Source: Vibrio maritimus
GTDB taxonomy: Bacteria > Pseudomonadota > Gammaproteobacteria > Enterobacterales > Vibrionaceae
Assembly (NCBI GenBank): GCA_003263775.1
Contig: JYJJ01000075.1
Span: forward strand, 1-64,000
Length of the DNA stretch: 64,000 bases
Reading direction: 5' to 3'
Shown: positions 36,790 through 47,024 of the stretch, piece by piece
Position numbering within the stretch: the stretch's first letter is position 1
How the letters are laid out: every line of letters begins with the position of its first letter
Position numbers and translations under genes: made by a program
Notes under the pieces: generated by a model
The model's input: only the letters and a program-made list of their open reading frames with translations
The model's database searches: none
Told to the model about the DNA's origin: nothing

Positions 36790-37056
36790 TTAGTCTTCTT
36801 GTACATTGTACTTTTTGTCGAGCGCATTCATGCGAGCGACGTAGACGAAAATCAGCGCAACGAAGGTGTATATTGATCCTTGCTGTGCGAACCAGAAGCC
36901 CAATTTGAACCCTCCAAACTGGATGGCATTAAGCGCGTCAACAAATAGAATTCCCGCGCCGTATGAGACAATAAACCATACTGCGAGTAGGGAACCCATG
37001 ATTCCTAGATTTTCCTTCCAATAGGCTTGAGCTTGTTCTGATGATTCGAACGCCAT
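36790..37056 (-). CDS. DUF4212 small subunit of the solute:sodium symporter
   Basis: 88 aa with two membrane segments (LGIMGSLLAVWFIVSYGAG and GSIYTFVALIFVYVARMNAL). DUF4212 proteins are encoded directly upstream of ActP-like symporters and are regarded as their small subunit. The ATG at 37056 (MAFESSEQAQAYW) is preceded by AAAGGAG. An ATG six codons earlier lies upstream of that ribosome site and was rejected. It is followed by actP after 12 bases. Confidence 0.88.
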   Translation of the reverse strand: MAFESSEQAQAYWKENLGIMGSLLAVWFIVSYGAGILFVDALNAIQFGGFKLGFWFAQQGSIYTFVALIFVYVARMNALDKKYNVQED

Positions 37057-37162
37057 GGCCTTCTCCTTTGTCATGTTTGCGTTAACGTATTGTTACGTTT
37101 ATTAAGGTAGCAGGCTGATGACAAGAACTCTGTGCAACTTTAGTCGACTGTAAGAATAAGAA

Positions 37163-37185
37163 AAGCGCCATAAAAACAGGCGCTT
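37163..37185 (-). terminator. Terminator of the marC-family gene
   Basis: AAGCGCC pairs with GGCGCTT over a 9-base loop, followed on the minus strand by TTCTTATT. It lies about 75 bases past the stop of the gene at 37261. Confidence 0.6.
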
Positions 37186-37260
37186 GAGTTTGAGGGGAAA
37201 TAAAACTGTGATGTTAATCTAATGTTAAATTAGCCAAAGGTCTAACGTCTATCGATAAAT

Positions 37261-37884
37261 TTAGATATAAAAGTCTTTGATACCTTGCAATAAGTTGCTC
37301 ACGGCAACCGCAGCGAGGATCAATCCCATCACTCGGCTGATGATGGCGGCACCTACATTGCCGATCCACTTCTGAATCGTGGTAGCGCCGAGCAGGAGTA
37401 GCAAAGTGATCAAGAGCACGGCGAGCATTACTAGCGCCGTAAGTCCTTGATCCATAATTGAGTGTCGATGATTGTCAGTCAGAAGCACAATAGCCATCAT
37501 GGCGCCTGGCGATGCAATAGATGGGATCGCCAGTGGATAAACAGCGAGATCGGCGAGTTGATCTCGACTTACTTCTTGGCTCAGCTTTGTTTCTTCTTCT
37601 GGTTTGCTCTCACCAAATATCATTGTCAGTGCGAAAAGTAGAAGAACCAATCCGCCCGCAGCTTGGAATGCTGGGAGAGGGATCTGCATCGCTTCGAGTA
37701 ATAACTGGCCGGCGACGAGGAAGAATAGTAATACACCAAAGGCTATCGCGATCGCTTTTAGAGCGACGATACGACGATGTTTAACGTCAAGGTGTTGGGT
37801 TTGAGAAAGATAAACGGGTACCGAGCCTATAGGGTCAATGACAGCCCAAAGCACGACGAATTGAGTAACGAGAATACTGAGCAA
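37261..37884 (-). CDS. MarC/UPF0056-family inner-membrane protein
   Basis: 207 aa with six membrane segments. The start region LSILVTQFVVLWAVIDPIGS matches the MarC family, and VYPLAIPSIASPGAMMAIVLL is the conserved second repeat. Function is unknown; the early link to multiple antibiotic resistance in E. coli is not supported. I chose a TTG start at 37884 because GGGAGG lies 6 bases upstream and the family N-terminus begins there. The ATG at 37965 would add 27 hydrophilic residues with no match to the family. Confidence 0.82.
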   Translation of the reverse strand: MLSILVTQFVVLWAVIDPIGSVPVYLSQTQHLDVKHRRIVALKAIAIAFGVLLFFLVAGQLLLEAMQIPLPAFQAAGGLVLLLFALTMIFGESKPEEETKLSQEVSRDQLADLAVYPLAIPSIASPGAMMAIVLLTDNHRHSIMDQGLTALVMLAVLLITLLLLLGATTIQKWIGNVGAAIISRVMGLILAAVAVSNLLQGIKDFYI

Positions 37885-38087
37885 AGCGAACCTCCCAGAG
37901 TTTAGTGAAACAGAGGGATAACATGAGCCAGTGATGGATAACCGCACCTTTGGACTGATAACCAAGGCGGTAACAACTGGCGGCGCTATTATTTAACGTA
38001 TTGTGGCTGGTATCAATGTTTTAATAAACCTATTCATGCCCAGTTACATAATAGCAGCTTGGGCATAAACTGTCGGTGAATTTAAAG

Positions 38088-38723
38088 CTAACCTTCTGAT
38101 TCCATTTGTTGTAATAGGATCACGGCTTGGGTTCGGTTTTTAACGCCTAGCTTTCTAAAGATGGCGGTCATGTGCGCTTTGATGGTCGCTTCTGACACAT
38201 TGAGGTCATAAGCGATTTGTTTATTGAGCAAACCATCGGAGAGCATACCAAGTACTTTGTATTGCTGTGGTGTTAGCGTTGAGATTTTCTCTGCTAGGTC
38301 ATTGCTTTCGCTGTTATCAATGAGTAGTTCTGCTGGGAAGTAAGGTTCCCCTTCAAGCACTTTGTTTAGGGCGCCAATAAGCGCACGCATATCACTGGAT
38401 TTGGGAATAAACCCAAATGCGCCATGCATCTTAACCTGTGAAACGATACTTGGCTCTTCGCTGGCGGAGATGACCACAATAGGAATATCGGGATAATCGG
38501 CACGCAGATGGATAAGGCCGGACATCCCATTGGCGCCTGGCATTTTTAGGTCGAGCAATATCAGATCCGGCTCTTCGCTTTTTTCAAGAAGACTAAGCAA
38601 AGATTCCAACGAGTCCGCTTCCAGCAGATTTGCACCACTGATCGCCATGTGAACAGACTGAAACAGCGCGTTCCTAAACAGTGGGTGATCATCAGCAATA
38701 ATGATGGTATAGCTCGGTTCCAT
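38088..38723 (-). CDS. crbR: CrbR: NarL/LuxR-type response regulator
   Basis: 211 aa. The receiver domain has IIADDHPLFRNAL, phosphoacceptor Asp in LILLDLKMPGANG, and the conserved lysine in GFIPKSS. The C-terminal LuxR HTH has LTPQQYKVLGMLSDGLLN and SEATIKAHMTAIFRKLGV. In Vibrio cholerae the orthologous CrbR, next to the actP homologue, activates acs in response to CrbS. The proximity of actP, the DUF4212 gene, crbS and acs supports that assignment here. Confidence 0.88.
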   Translation of the reverse strand: MEPSYTIIIADDHPLFRNALFQSVHMAISGANLLEADSLESLLSLLEKSEEPDLILLDLKMPGANGMSGLIHLRADYPDIPIVVISASEEPSIVSQVKMHGAFGFIPKSSDMRALIGALNKVLEGEPYFPAELLIDNSESNDLAEKISTLTPQQYKVLGMLSDGLLNKQIAYDLNVSEATIKAHMTAIFRKLGVKNRTQAVILLQQMESEG

Positions 38724-38852
38724 AGCGTCTCAGTTATTTTGCAAAAGTGTTAACGTTATTATTGATTCTGCGTCGAGTTTGGACAAATGAATCAATACAA
38801 AACTCTGAGCAGAATCGACTTTTTACTGAACGCAGACGCAAAACCTCATCGG

Positions 38853-40690
38853 TTATTCATTGAGCAGGGCGTATTGGTTTAAATGCTCTAGAAAATCCTC
38901 AGCGCCAACAAAACCGGTTAAACGCGCACTTGGAAGTTGTGTACCATTCGCATCCCAAAATTCAATAGTCGGCAATCCCAGCACATCCATCGCTTTGAGC
39001 ATTTCGATATCCTGTACTTGATTGCGCGTGACATCCGCTTGCAGCAAAACAAAGTTGGCCAGCACTGGTTCGACATTGGCATCGTGGAAGGTGTACTTTT
39101 CGAACTCTTTGCACGCAACACACCAATCGGCATAGAAATCGAGCATCACAGGTTTACCGGCAAGTTTCGCTTTGTCTAGCTCGGCATTTAGCTCGGCTAG
39201 GTTGTTGACTCGAGTAAAGCTAACGCTGATCTCGGACTCGTTGCTAGTAGGTGCGCCAAGCCAGTGATTAAGTAGTGGCTGCGCTGAAGCAAACAGACCT
39301 AAAATCGCAATAATACCCACGCAGCTTTGCTTCCAACCACCAAATGGTAATGCATTCTTTTGATGATACAACCAGCTAAAGGCGGCAATACCCAAACCAG
39401 ACCATAGTACACTACTCCAAAATTCTGGCAGTAAACGCTCGAGTAAGAAAATAGGCGCAGCGAGTAGCACAAAGCCGAACAGGACTTTTACCCGCTCCAT
39501 CCAGTTCCCGGCTTTTGGTAGTAGCTTGTTGCCAAAGACCGCTGCGGCAATCAATGGGATACCCATACCAAGCGCCAACGCATACAGCGCTACACCACCA
39601 GTCAGCAAGTCGCCACTTTGTGCCACGTACAGCAGGGCGCCGGACAATGGAGCTGTCGTACAAGGTGAGCACACTAGGCCGGATATCGCCCCCATGGCAA
39701 ACACGCCTAACAGGTTGCCACCTTGTTGTTGATTGCTGAGGTTATTGAGCCAAGTTTGTACGCTGCTTGGTAGCTGTAAGGTATAGAGTCCAAACATCGA
39801 CAGTGCCAGTGCTACAAACAGGACACTCAAGCCAATAAGCACATACGGGTGCTGCATCGCGGCTTGAAATTGCATCCCCGCTGAAGCCACGACAAGGCCA
39901 AGCAAGGTGTAGGTAAGCGCCATGCCTTGCACATAGACCATAGATAACAACAGCGCTTGTTTATGACTGCGCTTGCCACCACCCAGCACAATACTGGTGA
40001 GGATCGGATACATTGGTAATACACAAGGCGTGAAAGCGAGGCCAATACCGAGCAGTAAAAATAGCGCTGGCGTCCACCAGTTTTGCGCGAGCTTGTTGGT
40101 TAAGTCGTTATTGCTGCTAGAGGGAGCTGTGTCAGTCGTTGCTGATTGTGGTGCCGCTGCAGGTTTGCTGTTGTCTGCAACAGTTGTTGTAGCTGGTTGG
40201 GTATCCGTAGGGGTATCGGAAACGGCATCAAAGCTAAATGGCGTAATATCGATAACGCGCGTTTCTGGTGGGTAACAGAATCCTGCTTTGGCGCAGCCTT
40301 GATATTGCACAATCAGTTTTGCGCCAGCTTGATATTGGCTTAATGGCACTTCAACAAACAGCGGCTGGGTGTAAATGGTCACATCCCCAAAGAACTCATC
40401 GGTGTACGGCTCACCTTGTTGCAGTTCAATATTGCCGAGGGTGACGTTTTCGCCACTAAAGCTTAAACGGTCTTGATAGAGGTAGTAATCAGGTTTGACT
40501 TGCCAGTCGATGAAGACTCGGTCACCTTGCTGATAGGCGTTCATTGGAAATGCTTGATCAACAGGAACAAAGGTATTCGCGCCACTAGGGGTAAAGGCAT
40601 TGCTGGTGTTGTTGTCTCCAAATAGAGCCCAGCTAGCAACGCCAATGTGGTCAGGGAAAGCAGCAAAAATTGAGAAAGTAGTCGAGTCAT
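38853..40690 (-). CDS. dsbD: DsbD, thiol:disulfide interchange protein (one-base deletion in signal region)
   Basis: 612 aa when restored. DsbD carries electrons from cytoplasmic thioredoxin across the inner membrane to periplasmic DsbC/DsbG and cytochrome maturation. The N-terminal alpha domain has the GCAKAGFCYP cysteine pair. The eight-segment beta domain has FTPCVLPMYPIL and GLVCSPCTTAPLSG, and the C-terminal thioredoxin domain has FYADWCVACKEFEK. The true signal peptide starts at 40690 (MTRLLSQFLLLSLTTLALLA) in another frame. One missing G near 40628-40630 joins it to LFGDNNTS. Without this correction an unrelated N-terminus would lack a signal peptide. Confidence 0.92.
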
Positions 40691-40782
40691 GAACGCTATG
40701 CAACCAAGGTTTAACAATATAATGAGGTTATATGATGTTAAGACAGGAAGATAGCGAGAAATGTTTCATTAAAGATAAAAAA

Positions 40783-40806
40783 AGAGCCGCGATACAACGC
40801 AGCTCT
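40783..40806 (-). terminator. Terminator of dcuA
   Basis: AGAGCCGCG pairs with CGCAGCTCT, with one mismatch, around a 6-base loop. On the minus strand it is followed by TTTTTTTATC, as expected for the dcuA 3' end. Confidence 0.7.
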
Positions 40807-40836
40807 CAAATCTATTTGCAATCCATTTGCTAATAA

Positions 40837-42146
40837 TTAGCCGATCAGTAGACCGCCAAATGCAAAACCAAGCGCAACGGCTGTCGCGATAGTGGTCACA
40901 CCCGGAATGAAGAATGGGTGGTTGAACACGTAGTTGCCGATGCGTGTTGAGCCAGTGTCATCCATTTCAACCGCAGCAAGCAGAGTTGGGTAGGTTGGCA
41001 GTACAAACAGAGCACTTACCGCAGCAAATGAAGCAACCGCTGTCAGTGGCGCTACACCAATGGCTAGCGCTGCTGGCATTAGAGCAACGGTTGTTGCACC
41101 TTGTGAGTAAAGCAGCATTGAGGCAAAGAACAGAACCATCGCTAGCATCCACGGGTAGTCTTCCAGTAGCGCTCCCGCTAGTTCTTTAATACCGTCTACG
41201 TGCGCATTGACAAACGTTGAGCCAAGCCATGCTACGCCCAGTACGCAGACACACGCCGTCATACCTGAGCGGAACGTAGCCGCAGAAGGAATTTTAGATG
41301 CGTCGATTTTGGTGACTAGCGTAATTGCCGCTGCTGCAGCCAACATGACCGTCATGATGCTTCGTTACGGCCAAGTGCAGGATCTTCAATCAGGCCGATA
41401 GAGCCAGAGATCGCTGCTGCGTAGCAGACTACAAACGCAATCGCGCCCAAGAAAATGTAGGTCGCCGTTTTTGCTGTCGGCAAAATGTTGCGCTCTTTCG
41501 CATCACTTAGCTTGATAAGGCCTTGAGCTAGACGCTCTTGGTACACAGGATCATCTTTAAGCTCGCTGCCCATGAAGTTAGCGACAAAGGCACCGACCAT
41601 ACAAGCGATAAAGGTGGTTGGGATACACACAGCAAGTAGTGTTAGATAATCGACACCCATTGGCGCTAGCATTGCCGCAAAAGCAACAACCGCGGCAGAG
41701 ATAGGAGAAGCCGTGATCGCGATTTGCGAAGCCACAACGGCAATCGACAGTGGACGTGATGGACGGACCCCTTGGCCTTTCGCCACTTCAGCGATAACAG
41801 GTAGCGTTGAGAACGCGGTGTGACCTGTACCCGCCATAAGCGTCATCAAGAAAGTTACAATGGGAGCATAAAAGGTGATTCTTTCTGGATGTTTGCGAAG
41901 GAAGTCTTCAGCAATTTGCACCAGCCAGTCCATACCACCAGCTACTTGCATCGCAGCAATCGCAGTGATTACCGACATAATAATTAAGATCACATCCACC
42001 GGGATGTAAGCTTGGCTTGTTGGTACACCGAGCACCAGTGAGAGGGCAATGACACCAGCACCGCCGGCTAGACCGATTCCAATACCGCCAATACGTGCGC
42101 CTAAATAAATAAACAGCAGTACGACGGCAAGCTCTATAGCAACCAT
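40837..42146 (-). CDS. dcuA: DcuA, C4-dicarboxylate antiporter (one-base deletion)
   Basis: 436 aa when restored. Inner-membrane exchanger of fumarate, aspartate and succinate, typically paired with aspA. It starts MVAIELAVVLLFIYLGARIG, and has MAGTGHTAFSTLPVIAEVAK and VASQIAITASPISAA, conserved in the Dcu family. The frame breaks near 41359 (GAAGCCATC to GAAGCATC) between LGRNEA and IMTVMLAAAAA. The start at 42146 has AAGG upstream; an ATG at 42182 only adds a non-homologous leader. Downstream of aspA by 136 bases, with the aspA terminator between. Confidence 0.92.
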
Positions 42147-42245
42147 AGTCAATCCTTGTTTCGAGTGTCCGTTATCAATCACGATGACAAGCGGACGTTG
42201 TAGATAATATTAGGGAATAAGTTTTACCAATGAGAAATAGGTACT

Positions 42246-42274
42246 AAAAAGGCCCCCCATACTGGGGGAGCTTT
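42246..42274. terminator. Terminator of aspA
   Basis: A C-run/G-run stem (GGCCCCCC with GGGGGAGC, loop ATACT, one bulge) is flanked by AAAAA and CTTT. It lies 9 bases past the aspA stop. Confidence 0.7.
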
Positions 42275-42282
42275 AGGCGTCA

Positions 42283-43734
42283 TTACTCGTAGCGTTTGGC
42301 TTTATACTGAGGTTTCATCAGATTGTCTACTGAGAAAATGTCATCTAGCTCTTCTTCAGATAGAAGGCCGCGCTCAAGTACCACTTCTTTTACGCTCTTA
42401 CCGGTCTCTGCACAGATCTTACCGACGATGTCGCCTTCATGGTGACCGATGTAAGGGTTGAGATAAGTGACGATACCAATTGAGTTGTAAACGTAGCTTT
42501 CACACACTTCTTTATTAACGCTAATGCCATCGATGCACTTGTCGCGCAGGTTGATACAAGCATTTTTCAGGATATCCAGAGATTCAAACATGCTTTGTGC
42601 AATGACTGGCTCCATAACGTTAAGCTGAAGCTGGCCGCCTTCTGCTGCGAAGGAGACAGTGTTGTCGTTACCAAGCACTTTAAAGCACACTTGGTTCACT
42701 ACTTCAGGAACCACTGGGTTCACTTTCGCTGGCATGATAGAAGAACCAGCCTGCAGTTCAGGCAGGTTAAGCTCGTTAAGACCCGCGCGAGGACCAGAAG
42801 AAAGCAGACGTAAGTCATTACAGATCTTAGACAGTTTCACCGCTAGGCGCTTAAGTGCACCGTGAGTCATTACATATGCGCCACAGTCAGACGTCGCTTC
42901 GATAAGATCTTCTGCTGGTACACACTCCAGACCCGTTACCTCAGATAGGTGTTTTACCGCAAGCTCTTGGTAACCTTGTGCTGCGTTTAGACCAGTACCG
43001 ATCGCGGTTGCGCCGATATTCACTTCCAGCAGTAGTTTAGAGGTGTACTCAAGAGCACGGATTTCTTCATTTAGCGTTACTGCCCAAGCGTGGAATTCTT
43101 GGCCAACTGTCATTGGCACCGCATCTTGAAGCTGAGTACGACCCATTTTCAGAATGGTAGAGAACTCTTGGCTCTTCGCTTCGAACGAACCTTTTAGATA
43201 TTCAATCGCATCGATGAGCTTTTGTACGCTGTTGTAGACCGCGATACGGAAACCTGTCGGGTAAGCACAGTTTGTTGATTGACTCTTGTTTACATGATCA
43301 TTTGGGTTAATGAACTCATATTGGCCTTTTTCTTTGCCCATCAGTTCAAGTGCCACGTTAGCGATCACTTCGTTAGTGTTCATGTTCACAGAAGTGCCGG
43401 CGCCGCCTTGGAACACATCTGATGGGAACTGATCCATACACTTGCCTGTTTCAAGGATCACGTCACAAGCTTGGATAATATAATGAGCGATGTCTTTTGG
43501 AATCACGCCAAGCTCTTTGTTGGCGAGCGCAGCGGCTTTCTTGGTCATGACCATACCGCGAACAAAGTCGGGCACATCAGAAATGGTCACATTGGAGATA
43601 TTAAAGTTTTCGATAGCGCGTAGCGTGTGGATGCCGTAGTAAGCATCGGCCGGGACATGACGTTGGCCTAATAGATCTTCTTCAATACGAGTGGCTTGAG
43701 TCGCAACTGTTTGCTCAAGAGTAGTTGTCGCCAT
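42283..43734 (-). CDS. aspA: AspA, aspartate ammonia-lyase
   Basis: 483-aa homotetrameric enzyme that deaminates aspartate to fumarate. The fumarase/aspartase signature GSSIMPAKVNPV is present, as are MGRTQLQDAVPMT and the TNCAYPTGFR region. Length is close to the E. coli enzyme (478 aa). It is transcribed toward dcuA, whose product would bring in aspartate and export the derived dicarboxylates during anaerobic growth. No indel found. Confidence 0.98.
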   Translation of the reverse strand: MATTTLEQTVATQATRIEEDLLGQRHVPADAYYGIHTLRAIENFNISNVTISDVPDFVRGMVMTKKAAALANKELGVIPKDIAHYIIQACDVILETGKCMDQFPSDVFQGGAGTSVNMNTNEVIANVALELMGKEKGQYEFINPNDHVNKSQSTNCAYPTGFRIAVYNSVQKLIDAIEYLKGSFEAKSQEFSTILKMGRTQLQDAVPMTVGQEFHAWAVTLNEEIRALEYTSKLLLEVNIGATAIGTGLNAAQGYQELAVKHLSEVTGLECVPAEDLIEATSDCGAYVMTHGALKRLAVKLSKICNDLRLLSSGPRAGLNELNLPELQAGSSIMPAKVNPVVPEVVNQVCFKVLGNDNTVSFAAEGGQLQLNVMEPVIAQSMFESLDILKNACINLRDKCIDGISVNKEVCESYVYNSIGIVTYLNPYIGHHEGDIVGKICAETGKSVKEVVLERGLLSEEELDDIFSVDNLMKPQYKAKRYE

Positions 43735-44086
43735 ATTTTGGATCCTTAGAGAATAATTCTGCGTTAATTACAGTTATTTTGCCAAATCTGTTTTAAGAAT
43801 CCATTCGCCAGAATAATTGGCTAGTTATTACGTCCTGACTTATGGGGTACATATTACTCAAAGTGGCACATAAAAATAGTAGCCAGATCACCTTTTTCAC
43901 TTAATTATTGCAAAGGCTAACAAAGTCCTCGTGAGATGAGATTTCCCTCATAAAATTCGCACCATTAACTGAGTCGATTTATATTTTGAAAAACTCATTT
44001 TGTGCGCTTAGCGGTTGAATCCGAGTAATTTATTTGTGGTTTAGTAAAGGGTAGGCGTAAACTGACAGCAAACCAAGGAGGAGCGT
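43735..44086. other. 352-bp divergent promoter region between aspA and fxsA
   Basis: Non-coding and AT-rich. It must hold promoters for both divergent genes. I looked for CRP and FNR boxes, which control aspA in E. coli, and found none close enough to consensus to claim. Confidence 0.5.
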
Positions 44087-44594
44087 GTGTTTCCGATACT
44101 GTTATTGCTATTTATTTTTGTTCCAATCATTGAGATTGGGCTATTTATCCAAGTCGGCGGCTTTTTGGGCTTATGGCTACTATAGGCCTAGTGCTATTGA
44201 CGGCGGTAGTGGGCGCCTCACTAGTGCGTAGTCAAGGCTTGCAAACCCTGATGTCAGTGCAGTCGAAGTTGCAGCAAGGTGAAATGCCAGCGCAACAAAT
44301 TGTTGAAGGGGTTATGTTGCAGTCTCAGGTGTGCTGCTCCTTACCCCAGGGTTTATGACGGATGCGATGGGTATGCTGGTATTGCTGCCAGCACCGCGCG
44401 CGGCTATTGCCAAATATCTTATGAGTAAAGTGGTGGTGAAGAGCGTTTCTGGAGGATTCCATCAAGGCGGTTTTCATCAAGGTGACTTCCAGCAAGGACC
44501 GTTTGATTCCCATCGCGACCATCAGCGCGATGGCAACACCTTTGAAGGTGAGTTTGAACGTAAAGACGATGACGACCGTAACAAGCTGAACTAA
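44087..44594 (+). CDS. fxsA: FxsA, membrane protein (two one-base deletions)
   Basis: 169 aa when restored. FxsA is an inner-membrane protein, known in E. coli as a suppressor of F exclusion of phage T7; its cellular role is unclear. The GTG start at 44087 follows AAGGAGGAG and gives MFPILLLLFIFVPIIEIGLF, the typical N-terminus. The frame breaks at 44177 (TGGCCTACT to TGGCTACT) and 44319 (TTGGCAGTC to TTGCAGTC). Restored, it continues through TIGLVLLTAVVGASLVRSQG and LAVSGVLLLTPGFMTDAMG. The C-terminal tail has GGFHQGGFHQGDFQQG-type repeats and is highly charged. Next to aspA as usual. Confidence 0.9.
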
Positions 44595-45091
44595 TGATAT
44601 TTAACCGCATCAAGCTTTCACGACGAAGCTGGAACAATGTGCTTATCATTGGCATTGCTTTTTTTATGCTGATGATGGCCGCGCCGACTCTGATCAAGCA
44701 ATATCTGCTGGAGCCTGTAGCACAGGCGAGTGAAGGTTTGGTGCTTGACCCAAGTGCTGATCCAATAGAAATCAACTACGCTGGTATCCAGTTTTACCAG
44801 CAGGGTGATACCTGGCGCGCGATTCCTAATAAATGGAATCAAGATGCTGAAGGCGTCGTATCACGCTGGAAAGCGATGCAGGGCACGCCCGTTGATGATG
44901 ACACCTATCAGAAGCTTAAGCCTGCGTTTGAGCATCCGATGACGATCGAGGTTTGGTATCACGAGGTTGAAGAGCCGCAGCGTATTACCGCTTACCCGTT
45001 GGAGCAGTTTTGGCTGCTCAACACCTACGATGGCCTATGGGTAGCGGTAAGCTTTGAAGGTAGTGAACTACTGCCACAGGGTGCGAGATAA
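44594..45091 (+). CDS. Hypothetical membrane-anchored protein (165 aa)
   Basis: Not assigned to a family. An N-terminal basic stretch (MIFNRIKLSRRSWNN) precedes one membrane segment (VLIIGIAFFMLMMAAPTLI). A periplasmic domain of about 130 aa follows, beta-rich with several tryptophans. Its ATG overlaps the fxsA stop (TAATG), so it is co-translated with fxsA, and mutM starts 51 bases downstream. The arrangement suggests a small operon of fxsA, this gene and mutM. Probably a Vibrionaceae-conserved protein. Confidence 0.75.
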   Translation: MIFNRIKLSRRSWNNVLIIGIAFFMLMMAAPTLIKQYLLEPVAQASEGLVLDPSADPIEINYAGIQFYQQGDTWRAIPNKWNQDAEGVVSRWKAMQGTPVDDDTYQKLKPAFEHPMTIEVWYHEVEEPQRITAYPLEQFWLLNTYDGLWVAVSFEGSELLPQGAR

Positions 45092-45142
45092 CCGCATCTA
45101 TTTCTCGTCCACTCAGTCAATGACCAGTTAAGCGTAGACATC

Positions 45143-45952
45143 ATGCCAGAATTACCAGAAGTTGAAGTTTCTCGCCTTGGGATTAGCCCGCATTTATTAG
45201 AACAAACCATTCAAGAGATCATCGTGCGCCAGCGTCAGTTGCGCTGGTGGATCCCTGAAGAGATCCACGGTTTACATGGTGAGCCCATAACCGCAATACG
45301 CAGACGAGCTAAGTATTTGTTGTTAGACACGCCGAAAGGCACTGCCATTGTCCACTTGGGGATGTCGGGCAGTCTGCGTGTACTGGAAAACCCGCCGCCA
45401 GCTGAAAAGCATGACCATGTTGACTTGGTGCTTAGTAACGGTAAGGTCATGCGTTACAACGACCCACGCCGCTTTGGGGCTTGGTTGTGGTGCGCTCCAG
45501 GTGAGTCCCATGAGCTTTTGGATAACTGTGGCCCAGAACCTCTTACGGACGAGTTCAATGCGGATTGGATGCTCGCGCGCGCGAAGAATAAACGGGTCGC
45601 AATTAAAACCTTCATTATGAATAATGCTAACGTGGTCGGTGTGGGGAACATCTACGCTTGTGAGTCACTTTTTAGTGCTGGCATTCTTCCGACAACACCG
45701 ACTTATAAAGTGACGCTGAATCAATGGCAAACCCTAGTAACAGAAATCAAACAGGTGCTAGCACAAGCGATCACTCAAGGTGGAACTACGCTAAAAGATT
45801 TTTCGCAAACGGACGGTAAGCCTGGCTATTTTGCCCAGGAACTACACGTATATGGGCGAGCTAAACAACCTTGTCATAGCTGCGGTGAGCCGATCAAAGA
45901 GATGAAGATAGGTCAGCGAAACACCTTCTTTTGCGATGTGTGCCAGAAGTAG
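45143..45952 (+). CDS. mutM: MutM, formamidopyrimidine-DNA glycosylase
   Basis: 269-aa bifunctional glycosylase/AP lyase that removes 8-oxoguanine opposite C. The N-terminal catalytic proline and glutamate are in MPELPEVEVSR, the helix-two-turn-helix is around NANVVGVGNIYACE, and the C-terminal zinc finger is C-HSC-G with C-DVC-Q (residues 247-268). Length is normal. In many gammaproteobacteria mutM lies beside rpmBG or coaD; here it is downstream of fxsA, with rpmG 5.5 kb away. Confidence 0.97.
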   Translation: MPELPEVEVSRLGISPHLLEQTIQEIIVRQRQLRWWIPEEIHGLHGEPITAIRRRAKYLLLDTPKGTAIVHLGMSGSLRVLENPPPAEKHDHVDLVLSNGKVMRYNDPRRFGAWLWCAPGESHELLDNCGPEPLTDEFNADWMLARAKNKRVAIKTFIMNNANVVGVGNIYACESLFSAGILPTTPTYKVTLNQWQTLVTEIKQVLAQAITQGGTTLKDFSQTDGKPGYFAQELHVYGRAKQPCHSCGEPIKEMKIGQRNTFFCDVCQK

Positions 45953-45972
45953 TGATACTGAATGTTGAGAAT

Positions 45973-46004
45973 AAAAAAGCGCTTGCCTAGGCAAGCGCTT
46001 TTTT
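45973..46004. terminator. Palindromic terminator after mutM
   Basis: A 15-bp perfect stem (AAAAAAGCGCTTGCC / GGCAAGCGCTTTTTT) with a 2-base loop. It serves mutM and, on the other strand, the acyltransferase gene ending at 46057. Confidence 0.9.
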
Positions 46005-46056
46005 CATGGTTGTCGTTCGCCCTTTTGGGGTAACGGGCGATAACACTCAGCCAACG

Positions 46057-47012
46057 CTAGATGTTGTCGTAAATACGTTTACCATCGCGCTGAGTTTCAA
46101 GCAGATATAAGTTCCACATGTACTGCTCAGGCTTATCACGTAGCAGCTCTTCAATAGCGGCGTTCATCGCCCGTGCGTCTTGTTCTTCATCTCCAGTTGG
46201 GAAGTTGTCGATCGCTGGCAAAATGTGTACTTCGTACTTGCTAGTTTGGTCATTGTAGGCTGGCAGTACTGGTACCACCTTAGCACGAGACAGGCGCGAC
46301 ATTTTACCAAACCCTTTCAGGGTCGCTTTTTCTGCGGCAAAGAAGGGCACAAACACCGAGTTTTGTGGGCCATGATCTTCATCAGGCAGCCAATAACCGA
46401 TGTAACCATCCTTGATGGAGCGAACAAACGGCTTCACGCCGGCGCTGCGGGCAAAGATACGCCCCCATACTGCATGCGCTGGACATGCATCAGCCAATCA
46501 CCGATTGGGTTGTTTTGTGGCTTCATGATGGTTGCCACTTTGTGGCCTTGAGCTGCTAGCATGACCGCAGGGTAGTCCACTGCCCACGCGTGCGGCGCTA
46601 AGATGATCACGTTTTCGCCCGCGTCCAATAGCGGCAGTAGGTGCTCTTCACCAATCATCACACCACGATTTTGGTTGTGTTTGGTTGAGCGCACCAAAAA
46701 CTCAGAGTAACCCAATAGGTATTGGCCTGCCTTGGCAAAGGTCTCTTCAACGATGTGTTGGATCTCTTGCTCAGACTTCTCAGGAAAACATTTTTTTAGG
46801 TTTAGGCGAGTACGTCTGACGACACGACCATTTTTACCGACAATGATCCCGGAAATATAGCGCGCGAAACGATCGCGAGGCTTAGCGGGAACAAAGGCTA
46901 GGAACACCGCCAGTAGGATGCCAAGCCAAGTGCCCCAGTGTTTTGGGTGTAAAAATGCCCACTGAAAACGAGGATCATAGAGGTTTTTATCGATATGTTC
47001 TTGATTGCTCAT
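46057..47012 (-). CDS. lpxM: LpxM/LpxN-type late lipid A acyltransferase (one-base deletion)
   Basis: 318 aa when restored. Inner-membrane enzyme that adds a secondary acyl chain to Kdo-lipid A. The HX4D motif is in APHAWAVDYPA, typical of the LpxM/MsbB branch; an N-terminal membrane segment (GTWLGILLAVFLAFVP) is present. In Vibrio cholerae the orthologue is called LpxN and transfers 3-hydroxylaurate, so lpxN may be the better name. The frame breaks within the G run at 46462-46466 (one base short) and is restored from MQYGG to RIFARSAGVKPF. It lies 12 bases after the paralogous lpxL. Confidence 0.88.
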
Positions 47013-47024
47013 AATGCCTACTCG

